Assembly (NCBI GenBank): GCA_019424135.1
Contig: JAHYZZ010000013.1
Coordinates: forward strand, 5,220-65,907
Direction of reading: 5' to 3'
Source of the DNA: Lachnospiraceae bacterium
GTDB lineage: Bacteria; Bacillota; Clostridia; Lachnospirales; Lachnospiraceae
Length of the DNA: 60,688 nucleotides
Notes under the pieces: generated by a model
The model's input: only the letters and a program-made list of their open reading frames with translations
What the model was told of the DNA's origin: nothing
Databases searched by the model: none
Translations under genes and position numbers: made by a program
Shown here: one piece after another, positions 8,019 to 16,817 of the stretch
How positions within the stretch are numbered: the first letter of the stretch is position 1
How the letters are laid out: every line of letters begins with the position of its first letter

Positions 8019-8783
8019 TTATTTTATCCGATTAACCCATTTCATAAGAAAGGAAAGACAGACATCGGGAAGCAGTCTGCAGAAAAAACCTGCTGTCTTC
8101 ATTGGCATACCATAAACGGATACGGCTTTTCCTTTTACCGCATCTTTGAGAGCAGTCTTCACTACTTTCTTTGCATCTGCACGAAAGGCAGACTTAAATG
8201 CCCCTGGTAATTCTCCAGATGTCTGAAAAAATTCTGTGTCTACAGGACCTGGACATACAACTGTCACCAAAATCCCTTTGGAGCGAAATTCCTCCCTAAG
8301 TGCCAAAGACAAGCGAAAAACATAAGCTTTTCCAGCCGCATACACGGCAAAGCCGGGCTGAGGGCAAAAAGCCGCCGCAGACGCAATATTGATGATCCGA
8401 CTTCCTTTTGTAAGATAAGGAAGACAGATTCCGATCATCTTTGTCAGGGCCAGACAGTTCAAATCAATCATTCCCAGCTGATCCTTAAGAAGAATCTTGT
8501 CAAACCGCCCCATCTTTCCAAAACCTGCTGCATTTACCAAAATCTTTATCTTTGCATTTTTTTGTTTCAGTTCCTGTTCAATCCCATCAAAGACATGATC
8601 TTTTCGAAGATCTCCGTCAAAGATTCGTATGGGAACGGGACACCCCTTATGAAGCTCTCTTAACCGCTCTGTCCTTCTTGCTGACACCCAGATTTCATCC
8701 AAATGCTGACAAAACCTTGGTATCTGTCTTACAAATTCTCGCCCTAATCCGGAAGAAGCCCCTGTAACCAGTGCAATGTTCAT
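8019..8783 (-). CDS. Short-chain dehydrogenase/reductase
   Basis: A 254-residue classical SDR with the Rossmann cofactor motif TGASSGLG at residues 7-14, NAAGFG in place of NNAG, the catalytic Ser in the NIASAAAF region and YAAGK as the YxxxK pair, then PGPVDTEF. It should oxidise or reduce a small alcohol or ketone with NAD(P)H; the substrate is unknown. The C terminus (about residues 215-254) is hydrophobic (MKTAGFFCRLLPDVCLSFL), as in membrane-associated SDRs of the DltE/YqjQ type. The ATG overlaps the ygiQ-family stop by four bases, indicating translational coupling. Confidence 0.9.
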   Translation of the reverse strand: MNIALVTGASSGLGREFVRQIPRFCQHLDEIWVSARRTERLRELHKGCPVPIRIFDGDLRKDHVFDGIEQELKQKNAKIKILVNAAGFGKMGRFDKILLKDQLGMIDLNCLALTKMIGICLPYLTKGSRIINIASAAAFCPQPGFAVYAAGKAYVFRLSLALREEFRSKGILVTVVCPGPVDTEFFQTSGELPGAFKSAFRADAKKVVKTALKDAVKGKAVSVYGMPMKTAGFFCRLLPDVCLSFLMKWVNRIK

Positions 8784-10657
8784 TTTTTTCCTTTCTTTTT
8801 ATGGATATTACGGATTGTTTTTTTTCTTTTTTCCTTTTTTGTACTCTGAATCTGCTCCCCTTTCCCAGGGCGGATCAGGCAACGGTGATCATACCCCACA
8901 AGATCCATGCGCCCCGCCCTTTTTAGCGCCTCCAGAACCAGGTCGTAATTTTTCGGATTCCGGTACTGAATCAATGCTCTTTGCATGGCTTTCTCATGAG
9001 GGTTTTTTGGTATATATACTGGTTTCATGTCCCGGGGATCCACCCCGGTATAATACATGCAAGTAGAAATGGTGGATGGTGTGGGATAAAAATCCTGCAC
9101 TTGCTCTGGCATGTATCCTAAATCTCTTAAATATTCTGCCAGCTTTACCGCTTCTTTCATCGTCGATCCCGGATGGGAAGACATCAAATAAGGCACCAGG
9201 TATTGGTCCTTCCCCAGTTTTTTATTTATTTTCTGATATTTTCTTACAAAAGACTGATAAACTTCATTTTTGGGTTTCCCCATTTTTGACAACACCACGT
9301 CTGACACATGCTCCGGTGCCACCTTCAGCTGACCACTGACGTGATGTTCACAAAGCTCCCAAAAAAAGGTATCATCTGGATCTTCCATCATATAATCAAA
9401 CCGAATTCCCGAACGGATAAACACCTTTTTCACCTTCGGAATGTTTCGCAGCTTACGGAGCAGGCAAACATAATCTTTGTGATCCACTTTCAGATTTTTA
9501 CAGGGCTTTGGAAATAGACACTGCCGATTTTTGCAAACTCCGTGTATCAACTGCTTTTCACAGGATGGCACCCTGAAGTTTGCAGTCGGACCTCCTACAT
9601 CGTGAATATATCCTTTGAACTGTGGGTCCTCTGTCATTTTACGTGCCTCTTGGATCAAAGACTCATGGCTCCTAGTCTGCAGAATTCTTCCCTGATGGAA
9701 TGTCAGAGCGCAAAAGTTGCAGCCCCCAAAGCATCCCCGGCTGCTGATCAAACTAAATTTAATCTCCGAGATTGCCGGGACGCCGCCTTTTTTTTCATAG
9801 GAAGGATGGCAGCTTCTCATATAAGGGTATCCATATACGGTATCCATTTCCTCCTGGCTAAGAGGCCTGGAAGGAGGATTCTGTACTACGTATAAATGAT
9901 CATTGTAAGGTTCCGCCAGACATTTTCCGGTAAATGGATCTGTATTGCAGTACTGTATATAAAAACTTCTGGCATAGGAAAGCTTATCCTGTTTCATTTC
10001 TTCATAACTTGGCAAAACGAGAGGATCATACACACTTTCCAGAGAGCTGGTCCGATATACAGTCCCAGGAATATAAGTCAAATCTTTGACATCAATTCCT
10101 GCGTCCAGTGCATCTGCAATCTCCAAAATAGAACGCTCTCCCATTCCATAGGAGATCAGATCTGCGCCGGAATCCAAAAGAATCGACCTCTTCAGCCGGT
10201 CAGACCAATAATCATAATGTGCCATCCTTCTAAGACTGGCCTCAATGCCTCCAAGAATCACCGGTGTTTTTTTATAAGTCTGACGGATCAGATTGCCATA
10301 CACCACAGCCGCATAATCCGGACGCTTTCCGATCACGCCGCCGGGCGTGTAAGCATCCGTTCTTCTACGTTTTTTCGAGACAGTATAATGATTAACCATA
10401 GAATCCATATTTCCGGCTGACACCAGAAAACCAAGTCTTGGCTCCCCGTACTCTGTGACAGATTCTTTTTTCCTCCAGTCCGGCTGAGCAATGATTCCCA
10501 CCCTGTACCCATGAGCTTCCAGGTGCCGGGTAATCACTGCAGGTCCAAAGGACGGATGGTCTACATAGGCATCTCCCGAAATGTATACGAAATCCACCTC
10601 ATTCCATCCGCGCTCCTCCATATCTTTACGCCCCAGGGGCAGAAAATCTTGTCTCAT
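8780..10657 (-). CDS. YgiQ family radical SAM protein
   Basis: This 625-residue protein belongs to the YgiQ family, radical SAM enzymes with an N-terminal B12-binding-like domain and no established reaction. The N-terminal part contains FVYISGDAYVDHPSFGPA. The iron-sulfur cysteines are in SSRGCFGGCNFCALTFHQG (CxxxCxxC, about residues 310-317). The later KVAPEHVSD and YPTPSTISTCMYYTG motifs are typical. The last 40 residues are a basic tail (KKEKRKKTIRNIHKKKGKK) that may bind nucleic acid or simply be disordered. It overlaps both neighbours by four bases, so it sits in a coupled operon. Confidence 0.93.
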   Translation of the reverse strand: MRQDFLPLGRKDMEERGWNEVDFVYISGDAYVDHPSFGPAVITRHLEAHGYRVGIIAQPDWRKKESVTEYGEPRLGFLVSAGNMDSMVNHYTVSKKRRRTDAYTPGGVIGKRPDYAAVVYGNLIRQTYKKTPVILGGIEASLRRMAHYDYWSDRLKRSILLDSGADLISYGMGERSILEIADALDAGIDVKDLTYIPGTVYRTSSLESVYDPLVLPSYEEMKQDKLSYARSFYIQYCNTDPFTGKCLAEPYNDHLYVVQNPPSRPLSQEEMDTVYGYPYMRSCHPSYEKKGGVPAISEIKFSLISSRGCFGGCNFCALTFHQGRILQTRSHESLIQEARKMTEDPQFKGYIHDVGGPTANFRVPSCEKQLIHGVCKNRQCLFPKPCKNLKVDHKDYVCLLRKLRNIPKVKKVFIRSGIRFDYMMEDPDDTFFWELCEHHVSGQLKVAPEHVSDVVLSKMGKPKNEVYQSFVRKYQKINKKLGKDQYLVPYLMSSHPGSTMKEAVKLAEYLRDLGYMPEQVQDFYPTPSTISTCMYYTGVDPRDMKPVYIPKNPHEKAMQRALIQYRNPKNYDLVLEALKRAGRMDLVGYDHRCLIRPGKGEQIQSTKKEKRKKTIRNIHKKKGKK

Positions 10658-11340
10658 TCCAGTACCTCATATGTCCCATTTGGAATATCATAATAATCCT
10701 GTATATAATAATCAGCAAGTTCCTTTTTTTTCTGGATCTGTAACTTTGAAAAAGCATCTTCCACCGCGCAGACTTTCATGCCGGCATTTTTCCCGGCCAG
10801 GATGCCCATAGGCACATCCTCAAATACAAGGCACCTCTTAGGAGAAAGGTTCATTTCTCCTGCCACCATCAAATAAACATCGGGAGCTGGTTTCCCAGCG
10901 CCTGCCTCTCCCGCTGTTCGAACCACATCAAATAGATCCCTGATCTCAAGTGCATGTAGAGCATCGTCGGTCAGTTCCCTGGCATTGCTGGTAGCAATCC
11001 CGATTTTTTTCCCTTGTCTGCGCATCTGACAAATAAAAGAATATACGCCCTCCTTCATCTCCACCTGAGTACGATATTTTTCTCTTGCCATTAGAGTCCA
11101 CTCATCCATGATCTCTTGTCTGGTACATGCAAGCTGTGGAAAAATATTCAGGAAATACTGAGCCGCCTCTGAATAGCTCATGCCTTCCATGGCTTCATGA
11201 AAATTTTCCGGTTTTGTCAGTTGATACTTTTTAAGATAATCATCGTCAATGGAAGGCCAGATCCACATGGAATCCAAAAGAGTTCCATCCATATCAAAAA
11301 TAATCCCTTCAATTCCTTCCAGCATCTTTGTTTTTAACAT
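10654..11340 (-). CDS. HAD-superfamily phosphatase, beta-phosphoglucomutase-like
   Basis: A 228-residue HAD hydrolase with motif I IIFDMDGTLLDSM (nucleophile and acid/base aspartates), motif II IATSN, the motif III lysine in GAGKPAPDVY and motif IV VFEDVPMGI. The helical cap between motif I and II is the type found in beta-phosphoglucomutase and pseudouridine-5'-phosphatase enzymes. The substrate is unknown; its position between a pseudouridine synthase and a radical SAM gene fits a nucleotide or sugar-phosphate clean-up role only loosely. The start at 11340 has GAGGAG seven bases upstream and overlaps the upstream gene by 32 bases. Confidence 0.88.
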   Translation of the reverse strand: MLKTKMLEGIEGIIFDMDGTLLDSMWIWPSIDDDYLKKYQLTKPENFHEAMEGMSYSEAAQYFLNIFPQLACTRQEIMDEWTLMAREKYRTQVEMKEGVYSFICQMRRQGKKIGIATSNARELTDDALHALEIRDLFDVVRTAGEAGAGKPAPDVYLMVAGEMNLSPKRCLVFEDVPMGILAGKNAGMKVCAVEDAFSKLQIQKKKELADYYIQDYYDIPNGTYEVLE

Positions 11341-12043
11341 TCCAAAGCTCCTCTTTTGTCAGCGACCGGTATTCGCCCGGCTTTAGTTTTGGGTCCAGCG
11401 TTAAATTCCCCATGGTCAGCCGTTTCAGGTAAATCACCTGCATGCCCACTGCCTGAAACATCCGCTTGATCTGATGATATTTTCCTTCCTGGATCGTAAG
11501 AAGTACCTCTGAAATCAAGGCACTGTTTCGGATCTCCATCCTTGCCGGTTTCGTCCACTCCTTCTCTTCCTTTGTTCCGATATCAACCCCTTTTAGGAAA
11601 GCACTTTGTTCGGCCTGCGTTACTTTTCCAGACACGCGGACAAAATAAGTCTTGTCCACATGTTTTGCAGGTGACAATAGTCTGTGGGCCAGAACGCCGT
11701 CATTGGTAATCAGAAGAAGACCTTCCGTATCTTTATCAAGCCTCCCGACAGGAAACAAATCTTTCCTTTTTTTATGTTTGATCAGATCAATGACAGTAGG
11801 GGCTTTTGGATCCTCCGTAGCCGATACAACACCTGCCGGTTTGTTCAGCATATAGTATTCATAAGCGGCATATTCTATAAGATTCCCTTGAAAACACACA
11901 TGATCATGTTGTTCGTCTATCCTTAGCTTAGGGTCCAACGCAATGTCTCCATTGACTGATACCAGACCGTTTCGAATATATTTTTTTACTTCCTGTCGAG
12001 ATCCTGTGTCCATTTCGGCCAGGAATTTATCCAGCCGCATCAT
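11309..12043 (-). CDS. RsuA/RluB-family pseudouridine synthase
   Basis: This 244-residue protein has an N-terminal S4 domain (MRLDKFLAEMDTGSRQE) and the RsuA-type catalytic domain with MLNKPAGVVSATED, the catalytic motif VGRLDKDTEGLLL and EGKYHQIKRMF. It should make a single pseudouridine in ribosomal RNA; similar clostridial proteins are annotated as 16S (position 516) or 23S enzymes, and I cannot decide between them. The start is one of two adjacent ATGs; 12043 has GGAGG eight bases upstream and overlaps the methyltransferase stop as ATGA. The second ATG is at 12040. Confidence 0.92.
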   Translation of the reverse strand: MMRLDKFLAEMDTGSRQEVKKYIRNGLVSVNGDIALDPKLRIDEQHDHVCFQGNLIEYAAYEYYMLNKPAGVVSATEDPKAPTVIDLIKHKKRKDLFPVGRLDKDTEGLLLITNDGVLAHRLLSPAKHVDKTYFVRVSGKVTQAEQSAFLKGVDIGTKEEKEWTKPARMEIRNSALISEVLLTIQEGKYHQIKRMFQAVGMQVIYLKRLTMGNLTLDPKLKPGEYRSLTKEELWNVKNKDAGRN

Positions 12044-13419
12044 CCACAGATCCTCCATCCGGGAAGATACTTGTTTTTCATGACACCTCGGCTTACCTTG
12101 CCCCATCCAAGAGGATACCCGTCTACACACACCAAATGCCATCCCCTTGCATCTGTTCCTACAAGATTCTCCACGTCCAGAGTTTCTCCCTTCAGATAAC
12201 GAAGGACTCTTTCGTCATCTGCCGTAAGGTCGATACAGGCATCATATTGTTCTTTTCTCAGAACCATAGCAAGAGCCTGACTTGGTTCAAATCGGTTTTT
12301 CTTCAACTCACCAAGCAAAAGACCCGTTCGCAGGAAACGCAGCCCCTTTAAATCTGGCAGTCCTTCCGGCATCTCATAGATTCTGTCCCCCCGAATTTCC
12401 AGACGGTTCACATCAAGAAAATTTAGAACATGAGAATAAAATTCTTGAAACTCCCCTGGAATCTTGATTTTTTTTGCAGGAGTAGAAGCCGGACGGTACT
12501 CTTCTTTGCTGCCTTTTTGAAGAAGTGCCACATAATGGCCCTCGCCTTTCATCTTGTGTGGAAAGATACGCACGGTATTCTTAAGCTCTTCCAAACCGCC
12601 GGGCGCTCTCTTTGGTATCCCGGCGGAAAATCCTTCATATGGAGCAATTGGAAGGATTTGAAACACTGGATAAGCCTCAAGAAGATGTGCGATGACCTGT
12701 TCGTTTTCTCTTTCATCAAATGTACAGGTGGAATACAGCATCATCCCTCCAGGCTTCAGCATTCGTGCCGCCTGAAGAATCAGATTTTTCTGAATATTGC
12801 AGAAAAAATCTGGTCCGTGCTCTTCCCAGGCGCGCACCATCTTTCGATCTTTTCGGAACATTCCTTCTCCTGAGCAAGGAGCATCAATCAAAATTTTATC
12901 AAAATATTCCGGGAAAAACTGTTCCAGCCGGCCAGGCTCCTCGCAGGATACCAGGACATTTCCAATTCCAAAGACTTCGATATTTTTAAGAAGTCCTTTT
13001 GCCCGGGAACTACTGATATCATTGGCGACCAAGAGTCCTTCTCCTTTCAGACGAGCTCCAAGCTCCGTAGCTTTTCCCCCTGGCGCCGCACACAGATCCA
13101 ACACCTTATCTCCCGGCTTTACAGGCAGTCTGTCAGCCGGTGTCATAGCACTTGGTTCCTGTAAATAATAAAGTCCGGCATAATAATATGGATGTTTTGC
13201 CGGAGATACTGTCTCTCCATCATAATAAAACCCATTGGAAATCCACGGAACAGGTCGGATGGGAAAGGGACAGATCCGTTCAAAATCTGCCACCGAAATC
13301 TTCCGGGTATTTACTCGAAGTCCATAATATCTGGGTTCTTCATAACAGGCTATATATTCATCAAATTCTCCTTTTAAAAGATCCCGCATTTTTTCCTCAA
13401 ACGTAAGCGGCAGATTCAT
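12040..13419 (-). CDS. rsmF: RsmF/RsmB-family rRNA cytosine-C5 methyltransferase
   Basis: A 459-residue NOL1/NOP2/Sun-type m5C methyltransferase acting on ribosomal RNA. It has the SAM-binding motif VLDLCAAPGGKA, LVANDISSSRAKGL, the motif IV DAPCSGEGMFRKD, and the catalytic cysteine in LYSTCTF. The C-terminal 110 residues match the RsmF-type RNA-binding extension (LRFLRTGLLLGELKKNRFEP), which separates it from the shorter RsmB. I chose the ATG at 13419 with GGAGGAG four bases upstream; a start at 13452 lacks a site. It opens the operon that runs to recU. Confidence 0.93.
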   Translation of the reverse strand: MNLPLTFEEKMRDLLKGEFDEYIACYEEPRYYGLRVNTRKISVADFERICPFPIRPVPWISNGFYYDGETVSPAKHPYYYAGLYYLQEPSAMTPADRLPVKPGDKVLDLCAAPGGKATELGARLKGEGLLVANDISSSRAKGLLKNIEVFGIGNVLVSCEEPGRLEQFFPEYFDKILIDAPCSGEGMFRKDRKMVRAWEEHGPDFFCNIQKNLILQAARMLKPGGMMLYSTCTFDERENEQVIAHLLEAYPVFQILPIAPYEGFSAGIPKRAPGGLEELKNTVRIFPHKMKGEGHYVALLQKGSKEEYRPASTPAKKIKIPGEFQEFYSHVLNFLDVNRLEIRGDRIYEMPEGLPDLKGLRFLRTGLLLGELKKNRFEPSQALAMVLRKEQYDACIDLTADDERVLRYLKGETLDVENLVGTDARGWHLVCVDGYPLGWGKVSRGVMKNKYLPGWRICG

Positions 13420-13457
13420 AACACTCCTCCAGTTCATATTTTGCACATACATATTTT

Positions 13458-13486
13458 AGTATAGCACATTCTATCTCATAACTCTA
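13458..13486 (-). promoter_or_regulatory. Extended -10 promoter for the rsmF operon
   Basis: The minus strand carries TGC-TATACT (-10 at 13458-13463) with the TGn extension and a poor -35 TAGAGT (13481-13486) at 17 bases. The -35 runs into the end of the M23 peptidase gene. The expected leader is about 35 bases. The strong extended -10 is the main support. Confidence 0.5.
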
Positions 13487-14197
13487 GGAATATGAATATA
13501 TTAATTTTTCTTTTTCCAGATAACACAAAAGATAATATGGATTGAAACTAATCTCTCCACCATCCAGGTAGAAATAGATTCCAAAATGCAGGTGCACATG
13601 AAACTTTCCAATAGTCCCTTCCTGTCCATATCCAGAGTCTCCCATGTATCCCAGAAATTGTCCGGCCTTTACAAAATCACCTTCTCTTAGATCTGCATAG
13701 GACTCCAGATGAGCGTAGTAGTAATAAGTACCACTATCGGACGAAATGCCGATCCTATATCCTCCTTTTTCCAGCCATCCCATGTTTGTCACGATTCCAT
13801 CTGAAACACTTAAGACTGGATAAATCCCTCTTTCATTCTTCGATGCCATTATATCTGTACCCTCATGCACGCCAAACCCTTTGTATGTTCGCTCACTCAT
13901 CCAGGAATCTGCAAAAGAAATTTTAAGGGATTTATCCACAGAGGATTCAGGAATCGGGAAATAAACCGCTTCTTTTTCCACATTTTTCAGGAAAGTTTTA
14001 CACTCCAAAGACAAATAATCCTCTTTATTTCGCATTTCCTCACTAAAAAAACTACTTCTAAACTCTGAATCTTTCAATGTTTGTTTTTGCATGCCAAAAT
14101 ATCTGCTCTTCTCATATATTGCATCCGTTCCCAGGACGCTAAACAATGCAAGAAGAAAAAGTAGCACCATATAATTTCGGTAAAGCCGATATCTCAA
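13484..14197 (-). CDS. M23-family (LytM-type) zinc peptidase
   Basis: About 237 residues with an N-terminal signal anchor (MVLLFLLALFSVLG), a stalk of about 80 residues, and a C-terminal M23 domain. The zinc ligands appear as HEGTD (HxxxD) and HVHLHFG (HxH). Such enzymes cut peptidoglycan cross-links, or are inactive scaffolds as in SpoIIQ; here both ligand motifs look intact. I chose a TTG start at 14197 with GGAAGG eight bases upstream. The frame is open further up, but that extension runs through the pepD terminator hairpin and would start in its loop. Orientation places the peptidase domain outside the membrane. Confidence 0.82.
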   Translation of the reverse strand: MRYRLYRNYMVLLFLLALFSVLGTDAIYEKSRYFGMQKQTLKDSEFRSSFFSEEMRNKEDYLSLECKTFLKNVEKEAVYFPIPESSVDKSLKISFADSWMSERTYKGFGVHEGTDIMASKNERGIYPVLSVSDGIVTNMGWLEKGGYRIGISSDSGTYYYYAHLESYADLREGDFVKAGQFLGYMGDSGYGQEGTIGKFHVHLHFGIYFYLDGGEISFNPYYLLCYLEKEKLIYSYS

Positions 14198-14252
14198 GTC
14201 TCCATCCTTCCCATTTTTCTTCCGATTTTCATTAATGTATGAAGAAGAGTAC

Positions 14253-14295
14253 AAAAAAAGACCGGTCCTCCTCAAAATGGAAAACCGGTCTTTTT
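14253..14295. terminator. Bidirectional-looking terminator after pepD
   Basis: AAAAAGACCGGT (ending 14266) pairs with ACCGGTCTTTTT (14284-14295) around a 17-base loop, leaving a T tract on both strands. It begins 10 bases after the pepD stop and is expected to end the pepD transcript. Nothing on the plus strand seems to need it. Confidence 0.8.
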
Positions 14296-14305
14296 ATCAT
14301 TCATT

Positions 14306-15754
14306 TTATTTGCATTTCTTTAAGATCGCCAGGAGATATTCCCAGGTTCTCTGTGTAGACGCAATATCCAGATGTTCATTAAAGGAGTGAATATCCAGAA
14401 GATTTGGTCCGCAGGATACACAGTCCAGATCTGGACGCTTGCCAAGGAAGAGACCACACTCCAGTCCAGCATGCACTGCAGATACGACTGGTTCTTTTCC
14501 GTACAATTCCTTATAGGTTTCAATCATCAATGGACGAAGTTTGGAATCCTGTTTATACTGCCATGCCGGATACTCTCCAGTCGTCTCTCCTTTTCCTCCT
14601 GCCAGAAGTGCACATTGTTCAACCTGTTCACGCATTTGCTGCTTTCTGCTCTCCACAGAACTGCGGATCAGATACTGTGTTGTCACAGAAGTATCATCGC
14701 ACTCGATCACACCCAGATTCAGTGAACTTTCTACAATGCCTTTCAGCTTCCGGCTGTATTCCTGTAAACCATTTGGACAGATTTCTAGATAAGCAATGAC
14801 CCTCTTCGTAGAATCCTGATCATAAGCGTCCATATGTACATCTTTTGTTGTCTCAAAGTCTACCGCAAGTCCGGGCTCTTCTCCCATAAATTCATCCAGC
14901 CAGATCTTCTTCATGTCCGCTGTCATTTCTGTGACCTTCGCAGCCTGGGATATAGGAACCAACACACCGGCTGTTGCATTCATCGTGATGACATTATCCT
15001 TGCTTCCACCAAAGATCTCGGTCAATCGCAGATCAGTCTCTTTTCCCAGACGATATAGAAGCCTGCCCATCATTTTATTGGCATTGCCTCTTTGCTTATG
15101 GATCTCATTTCCAGAATGACCACCCAAAAGCCCGTGAATTTTGATTGTAATTAAGGTACCCTCAGCCGTTGATTTTCTCATTGGGATCACCGTCTTATAG
15201 AAGATACCGCCCGCACAGCCTGTCGTCAGAATACCTTCCTCTTCTGAGTCAATATTAATCAACATCTTTCCCTTTAGCTGTGACAAATCGACAGCTTCTG
15301 CTCCGCCCATGCCAGTCTCTTCATCCACAGTAAAAACCGCTTCAATTGGAGGATGCTCAATATCGTCACTGTCCAAAATTGCCATTGCCATTGCAACTGC
15401 AATGCCATCGTCGCCTCCAAGCGATGTGTCCTTTGCACGGACATATCCGTCCTCCACATAAAGTTTCAGTCCGTCCTTCTTAAAATCGTGGTCAGAACCC
15501 GGCTTCTTCTCGCATACCATGTCAAGATGTCCCTGGAGGATGACCGGTTCACTGTTTTCATATCCGGCAGTTCCCGGTTTTTTAATGATGACATTATTCG
15601 TGTCATCCTGAGAGACTTCAAGGCCTCTCTCCTTGGCGAAGGAGACGCAATAGTCGCTGATACGCTTTGTGTCAAATGTTTCATGCGGAATTTTACACAG
15701 TTCTTCGAAAAAATGAAACACCTGCTTTGGCTCAAGATTGTCTAGTACTGCCAT
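14306..15754 (-). CDS. pepD: Aminoacyl-histidine dipeptidase (PepD/M20 family)
   Basis: A 482-residue cytoplasmic metallodipeptidase that cuts Xaa-His (carnosine-type) dipeptides. Metal ligands of the M20 family are visible: LQGHLDMVCEK (His and Asp), LGGDDGIAVAMAM, and the catalytic Glu pair in VDEETGMGGA, with NIDSEEEG next. The dimerisation or lid domain (about residues 185-390) includes LLGGHSGNEI; the C-terminal catalytic half has VSAVHAGLECGLF with a further His ligand. I chose the ATG at 15754 with GAGAGG nine bases upstream; 23 further codons are open but have no ribosome site. It is a single-gene unit with its own promoter and terminator. Confidence 0.95.
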   Translation of the reverse strand: MAVLDNLEPKQVFHFFEELCKIPHETFDTKRISDYCVSFAKERGLEVSQDDTNNVIIKKPGTAGYENSEPVILQGHLDMVCEKKPGSDHDFKKDGLKLYVEDGYVRAKDTSLGGDDGIAVAMAMAILDSDDIEHPPIEAVFTVDEETGMGGAEAVDLSQLKGKMLINIDSEEEGILTTGCAGGIFYKTVIPMRKSTAEGTLITIKIHGLLGGHSGNEIHKQRGNANKMMGRLLYRLGKETDLRLTEIFGGSKDNVITMNATAGVLVPISQAAKVTEMTADMKKIWLDEFMGEEPGLAVDFETTKDVHMDAYDQDSTKRVIAYLEICPNGLQEYSRKLKGIVESSLNLGVIECDDTSVTTQYLIRSSVESRKQQMREQVEQCALLAGGKGETTGEYPAWQYKQDSKLRPLMIETYKELYGKEPVVSAVHAGLECGLFLGKRPDLDCVSCGPNLLDIHSFNEHLDIASTQRTWEYLLAILKKCK

Positions 15755-15794
15755 TTCTATATACCTCTCTTCTTTTGATAGATTTTCTAGCTCT

Positions 15795-15823
15795 ATTATG
15801 AAACATCTGGAATAAAAAATCAA
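15795..15823 (-). promoter_or_regulatory. Vegetative promoter for pepD
   Basis: On the minus strand TTGATT (15818-15823), 17 bases, then CATAAT (15795-15800). The -10 matches five of six and the -35 four of six. It overlaps the divergent sigma-E-like promoter of ylbJ. Confidence 0.55.
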
Positions 15824-15838
15824 CCATACCCATAAAAT
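15810..15838 (+). promoter_or_regulatory. Sigma-E-like promoter for ylbJ
   Basis: GAATAAA (15810-15816), 14 bases, then CATAAAAT (15831-15838). The -10 matches seven of eight positions of CATACAHT and the -35 keeps the ATA core. In Bacillus subtilis ylbJ belongs to the sigma-E regulon, which supports the reading. Confidence 0.5.
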
Positions 15839-15872
15839 TGAAAAAAAGAAATCTCTGGAAGGCGGTGTCTGA

Positions 15873-16811
15873 TTGAAACGTTACATTTTCGCATCCGTTT
15901 CCATCCTTTTATTTCTTTTCATGCTGCTGTTTCCAGGGCTCGTATTTCAAGGTGCTGAAACAGGGCTTCTGCTTTGGTTTCAGACGGTACTTCCCACTTT
16001 GCTTCCCTTCTTCATCGTATCAAACCTTTTGATCCGCACTGATGCAGCTCTTTGGCTTTCCAGGCTGACTTTTCCAGTTCTTGGCCGACTTTTCACGGTT
16101 TCCCTTTATGGTGCCTTCGCTATGATTACAGGTTTTTTCTGTGGATGCCCTATGGGCGCAAAAGTAACTGCCGATTTGATTCGAGAAAAACGTATCTCTT
16201 TACAGGAAGGGAAGTATCTCCTCTCCTTTTGTAACAATACAAGCCCTGGATTCATTGTCAGTTTTCTTGCCTTTCAGTGTCTTCATAGACCTTCTTTGTC
16301 CATGCCCTCCCTGGCGCTCATCCTTGGGGTTCCTCTCCTATGCAGTCTGTGTTTCCGAAAATTTTTTCAAATTTCTTCCCTAAATCTCGATTCTCCCACA
16401 CAGGTTTCAGAGAAATTCAACAAAACTCTTCCGGATTCACTCATCGATTCCTGTATCATGGATGCCATCAATCATATCACACGGATTGGAGGATATATTA
16501 TGCTATTTTCTATTCTGTTCACACTCTTGTCTTCCATTCCACAGCTGCCACTTTTGTTAAGGGTTCTTCTAATTCCTTCTATGGAAATGACAAACGGTGC
16601 TATCTATCTGTGCAGTCTGAATCTTTCTCCCCTGATCCGTTATGTTACTGTGATATTTCTTACTTCTTTCGGAGGATTCAGCTGTGTGGCACAGACAGCC
16701 TCCGTTATCCGCGGAACCGATCTTAAGATCCTTCCCTATATAGTAGAAAAGCTGATCACCGCAATGGTGACCAGCCTGATTTCCTGTCTCTATCTTATTT
16801 TTATCAAGTAA
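15873..16811 (+). CDS. ylbJ: Sporulation integral membrane protein YlbJ
   Basis: A 312-residue polytopic membrane protein with two copies of the nucleoside-recognition-like (Gate) fold: TVLPTLLPFFIVSNLLIR and FFCGCPMGAKVTADLIRE in the first half, IMDAINHITRIGGYIMLF in the second. This is YlbJ, needed in Bacillus for spore cortex formation and heat resistance; its cargo is unknown. Translation starts at a TTG preceded by GGAAGGCGG; there is no alternative ATG at the N terminus. It is one of only two plus-strand genes. It ends six bases from the convergent stop of the coiled-coil gene. Confidence 0.9.
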   Translation: MKRYIFASVSILLFLFMLLFPGLVFQGAETGLLLWFQTVLPTLLPFFIVSNLLIRTDAALWLSRLTFPVLGRLFTVSLYGAFAMITGFFCGCPMGAKVTADLIREKRISLQEGKYLLSFCNNTSPGFIVSFLAFQCLHRPSLSMPSLALILGVPLLCSLCFRKFFQISSLNLDSPTQVSEKFNKTLPDSLIDSCIMDAINHITRIGGYIMLFSILFTLLSSIPQLPLLLRVLLIPSMEMTNGAIYLCSLNLSPLIRYVTVIFLTSFGGFSCVAQTASVIRGTDLKILPYIVEKLITAMVTSLISCLYLIFIK

Positions 16812-16817
16812 CTTTAC

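Noticed and set aside
14198..14275. N-terminal extension of the M23 peptidase
   Set aside because: It would start with TTG in the loop of the pepD terminator hairpin and has no family support.
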